From assembly GCA_022419385.1 (NCBI GenBank), contig JAJUBI010000005.1:2294001-2358000 (forward strand): a DNA stretch of 64,000 bases, given 5' to 3'. The translations under genes were made by a program, and so were the position numbers. Every line of letters starts with the position of its first letter. Position 1 is the first letter of the stretch. Shown one piece after another: positions 11,058-21,243 of the stretch. Source of the stretch: Paraconiothyrium sp. Pb-2020. Taxonomy: Eukaryota; Ascomycota; Dothideomycetes; Pleosporales; Didymosphaeriaceae. The notes below the pieces were generated by a model, which was given only the letters and a program-made list of their open reading frames with translations, made no database searches and was not told where the DNA came from.

Positions 11058-11841
11058 TATCGTCTCTCCACTTTCTCCGATATACACAGAAGTTCCCGAT
11101 GGCGATTCAGAAAAGTCCTCAGAAAATGGTTCTGGCTTCATCGATAAGCAGGAACCGATTGCAACAAATCCAAACATTCGTTCAAGGTTTCTCTTAGCTC
11201 TTCTACTTCTCGTAATCGGGGCTGGCATAGGTCTTCTGGTTGCCTCGATTGTGCGAAGACCCCGAGCAGACCCCCAAACTACTGCTCCTAAAATGGACTC
11301 CCAAGAACACAGTGCGCCCGTCGCCGTCGCATGCCAACCTTCTTATAAATCAACACCACAGCCCAAGATGATACAAGACTGCGGTAGCGATATTACGTCA
11401 GCCAAAGCTGCCGACTGCGCCTTCGACATGCTCTCCCATACGTGGGTCCCCAAGCCGTGTCATGACTCCGAGACCGACGCAGAGTTCCGCGAGTGGATCT
11501 TCAACCCGAATCGCACAGGCGGTGCGTTCCCATACTTTCTTTCTAGCACCTTGTCTGTCAATACGCACATTGACGGTATCGATGCGCTATCAGCCATACC
11601 CGGGGACACTTGGATATGGAGCCATGGGGAGGAACATGTGGGGCACTGCATCTTTGTGGTGCGTAGAATCCATCGTGCGCTCGAGGGGAAGTTTAGGTGG
11701 AGCGATGACGTGGCGAATTTTGATCACACGTCACATTGTGCGCATGAGATGTTAGAGAGCATACTGGAGAAGGCGCCGCTGAGGAGATTTGAGGGGGGGA
11801 CGGTCACGCTGAAGGTGAAATTCGATAAGTGTACGTATTGA
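11058..11841 (+). CDS. membrane protein with paired HxxHC motifs (UstYa-like plan) F, 5' end uncertain
   Basis: The main exon runs from an acceptor (cccag, ending at 11057) to the stop at 11841. No in-frame ATG exists between the upstream stop and the membrane helix, so a short first exon is needed. One candidate is 10968-10989 (ATG TGG CCG...) with a weak gttcta donor. The main exon encodes a polar segment, one membrane helix (LLALLLLVIGAGIGLLVAS), a DCGSDITSAKAADC block, a CAFDMLSHTWVPKPC segment, and two HxxHC motifs (HVGHC and HTSHC). It is the same family as the 6746 gene, which it resembles in domain order though the sequences are far apart. Function is unknown. The start is the weakest part of this call. 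Confidence 0.65.
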
Positions 11842-12424
11842 GAGAAGCAGAAGTGTTTCATCGACGCCATTGCAGGGGCGTGTGTGACCTCATACCACAG
11901 GCCCTCTTGTAATATCGCTTTCGAAGATTTTGCGGGCACCCTCATAGCATAGTAGTAATTTTCCGTTTGGGTATATTTTATTCCATGGGTGCTGGCCGCA
12001 AAACTTTGAACAGCACCAATATCGTTCTTCACATATCTGCGCCTATCCACACCTATCTCGAGACAAAGCCACCACTAGATCTGTATACATGACTATCGCA
12101 ATGCTACGCGGCAAGCTTTCCGGAGCCTTTTCGAGATGTCCCGGTCGGAACAGTGCTTCTGTTAGGATGGATTCCAGCGTAAATCATGCGAATAACACTC
12201 GTGTGGGTTGAGGAGAACGAGCACAAGTGTTGCATGTACACAAGAGAAGGTTTTTGGCATCCCATGTAGACACTGGTGAAGGACCTTTCAATTAGGCGCG
12301 ATATCAACTCGAAGGCGCGTCGTTCATTCCGAGACATTAGATCAGGCACATACGTAGATCCTACTTTCTCTTATAGGACGCGGATGCCAGTAGTTTGGTG
12401 CATTCCACCTTGACTCGGCGGCAA
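11842..12424. other. convergent 3' interval
   Basis: Gap between the stops of gene F (plus) and UstYa-like D (minus). No gene is seen; transcription terminators of both are expected here. Confidence 0.4.
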
Positions 12425-13194
12425 TTAGTCCCTTCCCCAAGTCTCCCATTCCGTAACGAACGTTGTAAGTTCATCCCAATCCTTGCACATATGCTCTACG
12501 CCAAAGCCCTCCACGGCCTTCAAAGCAGGGTTCTGGATCTCAAGTGTCAGATCCGGCCTACACATCAGTACCTGTCGGAGATAGTCGACACAGTGCTCAA
12601 AATGCACGGTATGCTTCAAGATATCCTCTTCATCAAGTACTGTTTGCTCATTCATGCTAGTGTGAACTGCCCAATAGCCTTTTCGCATGCCGTCCTATTG
12701 AGCTTTAGTCTGGGCCTTGAGGAAGAACAGAGTGACAGGGGAGACATACTAAGCAGTGGAGTTGATGGTAGACGGAGAAGACTGATCGATTGGGGGCGAT
12801 GGTCGGGTGGTTGAAGAAACCGCCATGACGGGGTATCAGAGAGCGCCAGATAGCGTTGCTTGAGTTTGAAGGTTCCCCGTAAGTGGCATTGTACTCAAGT
12901 ACTCTTGAGTACGTTCTCACTAGTTTCGTTTGAGCTCAGGGTGCTATCGACGTACAAGGAGTACCGACATTGAAGGCTGTCATAGAGTTCGTCCGTGAGT
13001 GCAGAGGCAGACCACCGACCCGCATAAAAGCCAGAGCCACAAACCACTAAAAGCGACAGCAGCAGGATAGAAGGTTTCGCGATGCTAGATGCCCATCCCT
13101 TTCGAGACCTTGATGGTCGAAGTGGTAATGTGTCTTCGCTGTCAAGAGGTGTGTATCGGTGGCCCTTCATCGAGACCGCAGGTACACCAAACAT
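12425..13194 (-). CDS. UstYa-like (DUF3328) oxidase-type protein D, 220 aa, three exons
   Basis: Minus-strand exons are 13194-12956, 12903-12750 and 12694-12425; introns 52 bp (gtacgt..tcaag) and 55 bp (gtatgt..aatag). The membrane helix is at about residues 43-62. The luminal part contains a YSLVLEYN segment and PRHGGFF, then the first motif YHQLHCL (about 125-131, intron directly after it) and the second motif HFEHCVDYLRQVLMC (about 162-176). The C-terminal part is GVEHMCKDWDELTTFV, also typical of the family. Both HxxHC motifs are intact, so this looks active. Oxidation of a peptide or related substrate is the inferred function. It lies beside gene F, with which it converges. Confidence 0.88.
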
Positions 13195-14564
13195 GTCGAA
13201 AGAGCATTGAACTTCTCAAATCACGCTGGCAGCCATCCGCAATTACCATAGCTTGACGGGGTGGAAGTCAGAATTCATCAGCTTAGGTCACCAACATGCC
13301 AATATACGCATGCTCACGGTGCACTGTACAATGACTAGTGCGGAACTGTTTAGGCCCCTTGGCGTCGCGGTCCTCTTTGTGTTCGCGCGACTCAGTGCAC
13401 GTCAAGCTTACCCAGGTACCCCGCACTTGACGCTTATGCTCACCAACATTGTAGTACTGTATGCTTATGGTTCCATTGCATTAGGGTTGTCGCGCGCAAC
13501 CTTTTCGCCAGGCCCCGTACGAGACCTGAGTAGTTTCATTATGAGTGTGTATGTAGTGTGGGTGAGGGAAGTGGATCTTCATACCGACGGGTGAAGGTAT
13601 CCCGTTGCCTAACACGGAAGCCACTAGGAGGGAAAGTCAGAGTAGGAAATCTGCACCGAGCTTCTGCATGGTCTCCCTTAGTCGCCTACAGTAAAATGTA
13701 TATATTGTGATTCAACCTCCCATCTTGGCTATAATTATAATAGTTTAGGAGGGCCATGTGCTGTCGTACACTTGGTTGAGCGAGCATCTGTCCATCTTCA
13801 GGGCACGGTAGATCCCGACTGTGTGCCAATAGGAAGCCCAGGACAGAGACCGCGGAGTTGGAAATACGATGAGGGTACAAAGGTACATACTGACGCCGGT
13901 TTACCCTATAATAGAAAATTAAGCGATCTTTTTCTTGCAGGAACCTTACAACATACCTCAGAAATTGGCTTGGAATTTTTGTGCTGGTCTACGCCTAAGC
14001 CCTCTCAGGAGCCTATCCGCAGCAGATTAGTGGACCGAAATGGCGAGAAGTAGTGTTCAGACCAATAGTGATAGGCGTGCGCACGAACTGGCATAGTGCT
14101 TATATGCCAATCTTCACAGTACATATGTAGTGGACTTCGTACAGATAACGCACATCCAAGCGAAACGCATGGGCAATCCTTCGGTCTTGGTCCCAATTAG
14201 CTAGAAGCATTTCCAAGTGGTTTGCCTGTTTTGATCATGCGCTCCCATACCCACTTTGTACTGTAAGTTCGCACGGAAAAGGGTCATTGGACCGATGCGG
14301 GTGCTAACAAAAGCCAACTGCATGAGCTTAGATAGATATGTCGTGCTGAGTGCCGATCGAGGGAAGCGTTGCAGCCAGTAAAGATGAGATCAGTTGAGCA
14401 CGAGGATATAGCCTGTGTAGGAACGGTCTCTTTACAAAGGCTTTCGCTTCGCGGTAGCCGATTTGACTCGACTCCTACTATACGGGCCTCGTAGAGCATC
14501 GCATTCTTATCTTCAATGGTGGGATTGCTTCAAACCGATCCAGCATTCGAACGCCGGCTCAAAT
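13195..14564. other. divergent intergenic stretch, UstYa-like D and bZIP-like gene
   Basis: No convincing gene in 1.37 kb. Frames at 13253-13594 and 13772-14053 have no recognisable motifs or plausible splice extension. The interval would contain promoters of both flanking genes. Confidence 0.4.
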
Positions 14565-15468
14565 ATGGTCATTGATGAGACTCAGCTTGAGAAGAGGAGA
14601 CGCCAAAATCGAGATTCGCAACGGCGGTTCAGTGAGCTGGCTTTCCCCTCGGGTCGCACCGAAGCTGACTAATTGAGAAGCTGCAGGAGAAAGAAACAAG
14701 ACAAGGCGTTCGAATTCTTGGGGCGCTCCGACCAACAGCCATGGGCAACCGCTTGCAGGCCTTGATGGTCCGTCAGCGTCGCTGGGCTCAAACGCCGGCA
14801 ACTTAGCATCGGAGCACCCCAACACGTATATCGCAAACGAATACCAGAACCTTCTTTCGCTCAAAGGTTGCCCGGAAGGATACGACGACTGGTCGAGCAA
14901 TAAGGCGCAACCTACCCTGCGCGAGGAGGTGCTGTACCGCCATGGGCCCCAAAGCAATGGTCACAATCCTTTACCGTCAGGACAGATGAGCCTGCCACCT
15001 CTTAATGAGCAGTTCCCACTGCATAATATTTCCATAAGCGGCGAAGCCGCAAACACAATTCGCCAGCAAGAGGAGCAGCAGCACGACTTCGGACATATAA
15101 GTGCAAGCAGGAAAGATGGGATGGTTTCCCCTGTTTCACTGCTTGGTCCGGATACACGCTTGGGCTCAGAATTTTCAAAGGCGAACCGGTCTCAAAACTT
15201 CCTCCTATCACACCCTGGGCATAGGGTGAGGAGAAGATCTGGGTCTAGGGCGGAACAAATGATATCGGATGTAGAGAAGCTCTACAAGTTTGGTATCAGT
15301 CTTTCGCTGTTTCCCGAGGACCCATCACTGCGGAATTCATTGCGGAGAATGAAGGAGCGATTCCAAAGCCTGGCGGCGTTGGGTGATGTGTCCTCCGGTG
15401 AGAGGAATCTGTACGACGAAGATTCTGTAGATAGGGATAGCGATGAAGAGCAAGAATACGATGAATGA
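14565..15468 (+). CDS. bZIP-like transcription regulator, 285 aa
   Basis: Exons 14565-14631 and 14678-15468; a 46 bp intron (gtgagc..ttgag) with a ctgactaat branch-like site. The ATG at 14565 is followed at once by the basic region LEKRRRQNRDSQRRF, which fits the fungal bZIP signature with the invariant Asn and Arg. The intron falls at the end of this region. What follows is Ser/Asn/Gly-rich and lacks a heptad leucine zipper, so dimerisation is uncertain. The C-terminal part has a helical segment (MISDVEKLYKFGISLSLF) and an acidic tail (DEDSVDRDSDEEQEYDE). Similar short fungal bZIP-type proteins occur as regulators beside secondary-metabolite genes, and its position at the edge of the UstYa group makes that possible. 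The exact acceptor is uncertain; two alternative AGs lie within 12 bases. Confidence 0.72.
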
Positions 15469-16449
15469 AAATGGGCGAGCTCCCAGGTTTCCATCCTGGC
15501 CGAAGTCAGACGAGCGAAACAGCGAGAGGGGCACTAAAGCTATTAGTCGAGTGGACGGGGAGCTTGTTTCTAGTTCCTTGTGATTGTATTGAGGCAATGT
15601 TCAGTTCACATTTGCATATCGCAACAACTGGCGATAGCACTCAGTGATAGCTGCAGTTAACATTCGTTCGCTTGCGAGAAGCCAACGCAGCAATTTCTCG
15701 TTAGCTTGTGATATGCTGTAGCGGGTGTAGAAGGTATATAGACTGAATGCACACTGACCGAGCGCGTAGTGGTATACCAGGTCTCGCAGCTCTTGCAGAA
15801 GAGATAGCAGCGATGATCGCTACTATCGCATCACGATCGATCGACATCGCCACATGGATGCAGATGTTGAGATGGACAGCTTTGAAAAGACATTCGAAAG
15901 CTGAAGAGGCAACAAGCTGATTAGGACAAAAGCGGGGTCGCTGCGGGTCAAGAATGCATTGGCCACCCTTGTATGCCTTCCCAGTTGGACCAATTATCAA
16001 GTATCGTCCTTACCTTGAGCACTGGGTACAACTTGATTGGGGAAACATTTCGTGTCATCAGGGTGAACGCTCAGGGCCAGAGACGATAATTGATTGTGGA
16101 GCTTGAACGCTAATACTCGTCTGGCTAGTTATTCCAAATATTCCAAGGTTCGATTTGCACCATGTGACACCCGTGAAACTTCCATATTATGCTAGAGCGA
16201 TGCTCGTTTTTCTCTACCATCTACGAGTAATACAGGAGCCAACCTTATTAGCAGCCAAGCAGTCGTTGCTGCTTACGATCGACACAGCGGATCCCTTGCT
16301 AGATCGCGCAGCGCCAGGCATCAACTAAGTGAAAATGGGCTCTATTCGGAAGGATTCGTGTTCTACAAAATCACGGCGTGCGCTCCGGAGCGGAACTTAC
16401 CGGGCAGCATCTTTCTGATTGTCGTCATCAGTCGATATGATTGCTTACA
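15469..16449. other. gene-free stretch
   Basis: Nearly 1 kb with no recognisable coding region. Minus-strand frames at 15282-16000 carry no motif and overlap the end of the bZIP-like gene. Confidence 0.4.
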
Positions 16450-18127
16450 ATGCCTCAATTCCAAACGACGAAGATACTCGACTCTTATAGCCCCAGCTTG
16501 ATTCCGCTTTTCTGGTTTGTCCAAGCCGACGAGGAGCAAAGAGAGAGCACCGAAAAGGCGCTTAATGGAGTTATCGACCATATCATCACACAAAAGGCAG
16601 AGTTCAAACGGAAGCGTATCGCCAGTGTACCATGGCTGCGTAACTACTCTCCTTCTCTAGCTGATATATTTGATACGGCGCGGGGATTCGATATGGGTGA
16701 AGGGCACGTCCTGGGTGTTAATGCGCAAGCAAGACTTTGTTGGTCCTGCATTGTGTGAACGAGAAAGAGCCAGAAGTTGGGCGTGCGGCTCGGTAGGACG
16801 CAATTGTCATGCACCTACGAGAACAGCACCTTTTCAGATACACACTCGCTGACGCTTTTGAAGATCAACCATGAGCCAGAATTCCCGTCCCAATGAGGAG
16901 TCCGGAGCCAGCGATCGAGGACGACGACATCCTATATATTCTTCCATCTCATATACCGAGTGATACGAAGCTGGAAGAGGGGAAAATCACCCTATTTTCG
17001 CTGACTCAGTTTACGGATCTGATGAGGAGATCTCAGCACTGAGGCAGGTCACGAGCGACACCACAAGTGAGATCACCATCTACAACTGGCCACACGAAAC
17101 TCCTGCCTCGCAAGCCGAGACATACAACATATTTCAATGTGTAAAGCCTGACCGCATCGCCCCTTGTGGGGAGACTTTTGTCATGTTCATAGACGCCGCG
17201 CACATATCGGGATAAGAGCGTGCACCAGTCGTTGTGGTGGCCTGCGAATCCAGACCAGATAGTGTTAATGCGGAAGGGTGGTACTCCAAACAAGAGCGGA
17301 TGCGCGACGAGCATATCTATCTGCGAGCCGAAGACGCAAAGAAAGTCAGACACCTTTTGCCTCTGATTTGGCATCCTCCAATCTGAGGATCCGTCAATGA
17401 TACTGTAGTAAACTACCCTCTCTTCTATGGGGCGAGTCATCGCTTCGACAGCAACGTTCCTACGCCCGCGCCTGACTGGGATGGTCCGGTTACGCGCTAT
17501 CACGGCGCCTTCATCGCAAAGCCAGGAGCCCCCAACTGGGCTAGTGGGCCGAGGCCTCCCCGCTTCGTGGTTTACATTCTCTGTCCATTTACCTTGGAGG
17601 AGCTTCGCACATTGCGTAACGTGGTTCGGGAGGAAAGGGGGGGTGCGGTGCAGTTCCTCGAGCTTAACCTTGTTACACGAGAACCCGGACCTGGGAGAGA
17701 TACAGAGACGAGCACGCAGGAGCCTTCCAATCACCACAGCACTCCCTTAAATCCCCTCCTCGACTTCTTCGATTCCCCATTGTATCGTGCCATCACCGAA
17801 CGTCCTTCAACGTTCGTTTTTCTCGACAATAATGCACTTGATAACCTCCTCAATGGCGCTGAAAATCGCGCCGTGCCAGTCGCACATAGTCATCATCACT
17901 TTCAAGAAGAAACTGGAGTTTTGGTCGCGGTTAAGGAGCCAGCGTATCTCTATGCGGATATATCGATCGACGAGGGCTTGGAGTCCACGCTGGCAAATCT
18001 TGACGTTGGGAATATGTGGTTCTGGGAATTAGCTGGGATGTTTAGTAACTGTATGGGTGTAGCTTTTTGGAAAATTGAAGGAATTTGGCGCGAAAAAGTG
18101 AATGGTAGAGTTTCAGGGCAGGCCTAA
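16450..18127 (+). pseudogene. broken gene of a fungal hypothetical-protein family
   Basis: Protein-like sequence runs for 1.7 kb but moves between frames and meets several stops. It opens with an intact 103-codon frame at 16450, with a hydrophobic N-terminus and an EEQRESTEKALNG helix. It continues in another frame after about 16755 and shows stops near 16791, 16872, 17213 (TAA) and 17384 (TGA), plus a frame change near 16995-17010. The last part (17387-18127) is a long clean frame with an FVVYILCPFTLEELRTLRNV segment and an ADISIDEGLESTLANLDVGN block. That C-terminal pattern fits large uncharacterised ascomycete proteins I have seen, with no known function. None of the lesions coincides with a good intron, so decay is the best reading. 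Confidence 0.65.
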
Positions 18128-19328
18128 AGCATTGAATGGTAAAACCATCTATCTATTTCCAATACACGATAGCCGCCTAGTACAACTCAATGTTTGCAAC
18201 GGACATGGGCTTCTTGAAGCGATCGTCGATGGGGTTGCTTATATATTTTTGTTATGTCTGTGACATTGTGCTTTGATAGACTTGCTGACATGGCTGCGAT
18301 GAGGTGACGATCTTTAATCTTGATATTTAGCAACTGGAAATCGGAAGAGCCTTCAGTAATCTGCCGGTGATCAATTTTCCACGATGCCGACGTACACAAT
18401 TGACCTGCATTAAGTAGACACCTGCGCTCCGCATACCTGAATTCATCACCACTGTGGCCGACACAAACAGCGGGACTCTTGGCGCTGACTCTCTGGGAGC
18501 TTGTCCTCCCGTCCCTCCGTCAGTAGGCGTTACCAGTTTGACACAAGGATTGTGTAGCCTGATGTATTGTATTCTGCAATGTGTGTTCAAGATGTTAATC
18601 AATACTACATACTGCATTATCGTTTGTTCTCGTTGACACGAGAGCCAGTCCACTTTTCGGTGTCGCCTACTGTGAGTGCGTGCCGCCAATTAGTGGTAGG
18701 AAGAGAGAAATCTGGAGAACGAGAGGCAGATTTTTTGAAACGAAAGCAACTATCTCAAGATGATGGATGGATCCGCAGGCATGAAGGACAAAGTTGTCTT
18801 CCTCCACTCTAATTCGTGCCCCAACATCAACATCAATATCATCCTCGTCCGTCCACTTTCATACGCAACTCAATATCGCGGAAGATATTCGGACAGTTTT
18901 GACCTTGAACGCGTGGCCATCGCGATTGCACGAGTCAGGAATAACCCCCATACCTTCGACGACTCCAAATATAACAGTAACGACATACGCATCCAACAAA
19001 TTAAGAGTGCCGGGGTCCATGACAGTGAGCCGATCAGGCAGAAATTTACATGCTGTGCCACCGAGCTGTTCAGTTCAAACCTAGGGACGCTCGATACATC
19101 TAGGGCGAAGTGAGCATGTCTATGATCACACAAGCACGCCGAATCGCAGATCAGGTTGCAAATAGCTTAAATTGTACAAGAAACCCTGGATGCCGTTGAC
19201 GGGGTATATGAGCATCCAGAGACCTCTCTACCATTACCAGGCTTCATGAATATCCATCCATGCAAATCAACCACCTCACACTCAACAAAAGCAATGCCAC
19301 ATCGTCACCACCCACTCAATGCAGACGT
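18128..19328. other. gene-free stretch
   Basis: 1.2 kb between the broken gene and the GPI-anchored protein gene. Overlapping frames near 18567-19133 on both strands show no motifs. Confidence 0.4.
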
Positions 19329-19799
19329 TTACAAGAACATAGCAGCGAAAGCACCAACACCCGCAACGAAACCGGCGATCTGGTTGCTGCTGGCAGCGCC
19401 CTCGAAATAGCCGCCCGAGGGAACGCTGTAGCTGCCAGTGCCAGAAGGCGAGGCAGCGCCGGTACCAGCGGGAGCGGTACCAGAGGGCTGAACGGCGGCG
19501 TAGGAGGACTGGACGGGAACGACGCCAGTACCGCTGGGAGCAGGGACGGACGGGTAGGGAGCCTCGCCGGTGGGATAGGGAGGAAGAGTGGGAGAAGCGC
19601 TGGGGACGGATGGAGCGCTAGGGGTGTGCACGCCGTAAGGGAGGGTGACGGTCTCGGTGACGGTCTGGACGGAGCACGTCTCAGCACCGGTGCCTGCAGG
19701 ATGTCAATTGATGCTTTGCGATACAGAGCAGTTATAGAACGTACCGTAGCCCTGGGCAGCGACGGCAGCAACGAAAGTAGCGACAGCGAAGAACTTCAT
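19329..19799 (-). CDS. small Ser/Pro-rich GPI-anchored cell-wall protein, 139 aa
   Basis: Minus-strand exons are 19799-19745 and 19693-19329, with a 51 bp intron (gtacgt..tgcag) after codon 18. The product has a signal peptide (MKFFAVATFVAAVAAQ), a short TCSVQTVTETVTLP segment typical of fungal wall proteins, then about 90 residues of Ser/Pro/Thr/Gly/Ala. It ends with a small-residue site (GAASSNQ) and a hydrophobic tail (IAGFVAGVGAFAAMFL), the layout of a GPI attachment signal. A surface or wall location is expected, with heavy O-mannosylation. Reading straight through the intron gives a Pro-rich frame that is only a shadow. Function beyond the wall is unknown. Confidence 0.82.
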
Positions 19800-21243
19800 T
19801 TTGGCTAAGTGTGTGGAGTTGTGAAGATGGTCCGAAAACGGAGATTAGAAGCTTGGTATAAAAGTAAGAGAGGATAAAGAGCGTGTGGTTGTCTTTGTTA
19901 AAGAGTGGCTAGTGTAAAGAACACTGTAATTATAGTAAGATGCTTTGATCGAGAGGATGGAGAAGAAGGGCACAGCAACAACGCGCGTTGTGCCTCTTAT
20001 ATCTGACACAAAGATGAGCTGCAGAGCACGGTTGTCCCCTACACGGTACGAAGATACAGCATCCCACACAGCTTGCGTGGTGCAATTTGCTCGCCCGGTC
20101 GAGGCGCGGTGTATTCCCCACCGCACAATCAAATGGACGGGCGGATAACGAATCAGGCATCCAGAGATAGTGGAAATCACCGCGTAAGTGATGATCTGCT
20201 TGTACCTTGCGCCGCACTGTCGCGCCACGGTTGCGGCCTGATTGGACGGAGCAGCCTCGCCGCAACGACATGGGAGCCGCAATGCAACTTGTGCAGCCGC
20301 TATGCAAACAGCCTCGCCCTTTCGTCCCCGGTCACCCCTACACAATTGGAGCGTTCGGCAGCCTGCCCCGGCGAGCTTGCACGGCAGACCCGCATGCGGC
20401 CCACCAAAGAGCGCCCGTCTCTCCCTGGGACTCCCCTTGCGCTAGACTGAAACCCCCTTAGACGACACGTGACCGGCCCACCTCGACTGATGTTTCGAAA
20501 CCGCGCAGAGGGCTCGGAGAAATGAACGACAGGGCCGCAATCCTTCCCACAGATTACAACACGGAGATAATGACTTTGTTGGCACGGCAGGACAACGAGC
20601 GCCGGGGACGTTGTGTCTCTGGAGATTGCGAATTTGAGCGACGCAACAAACTGTGCCGTACCGTGCGATTCGCGGATATCAACCGAATCGAGGATGCGTG
20701 TATGCTTTTGTTGGCCCTCTCTTTTCCTGTGCATCTACTGATGATTATTGATTGGCAAAAGCGTCTTGGAGCTTCGCCTAGGTGAAAGCGCGCAATGACG
20801 CTGTTGATGGAGAACACGCGGTCAGAGTGGGCTCTGACAGGGGTATCCGGAAGTTGGTCCACCATCGCCGGCAGCGGCGCGTGTTTGAAACGACGACTTC
20901 GTGTTCGCCAATCTAATCTAGCGGGCATATCATTTTGTGCACGCTGAAACGCGAGGCTACTCTCCGCAAAACAGCGCATGTCTTTGCGGAACATAGCCAA
21001 ACCTCGAAAGATGACGTATCGCGCGATTGACGCGATCGAGGACCGCTTATATGGCAAGCATGTACAAAGATGAAGATGAAGCTATCTTGGAATAGCTTGA
21101 AGCTCACTTCGAAATTCGACATAGACTTGCCAGTACTCTATGCTTGCAATCGGTTATAGCAATAGTTCCGTTTAGCGTGAACACCCTCCAACGCCAAGCT
21201 CAAATGGCAATCAGTACTTCCTAGAATGCTTTTCTGAGAGGAG
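19800..21243. other. gene-free stretch, promoter of the GPI-protein gene
   Basis: 1.44 kb upstream of the GPI-protein gene and downstream of Sec6, which is also on the minus strand. Overlapping frames on both strands around 19900-21050 are without motifs. A tataaaa stretch sits near 19857 on the plus strand, the wrong orientation for the GPI-protein gene. Confidence 0.4.

Noticed and set aside
13253..13594. 113-codon plus-strand frame with hydrophobic stretches
   Set aside because: No family features, no strong start context, and no splice partner.
19316..19771. Pro-rich 151-residue minus-strand frame
   Set aside because: It is a read-through of the intron and a wrong frame of the GPI-anchored protein gene.
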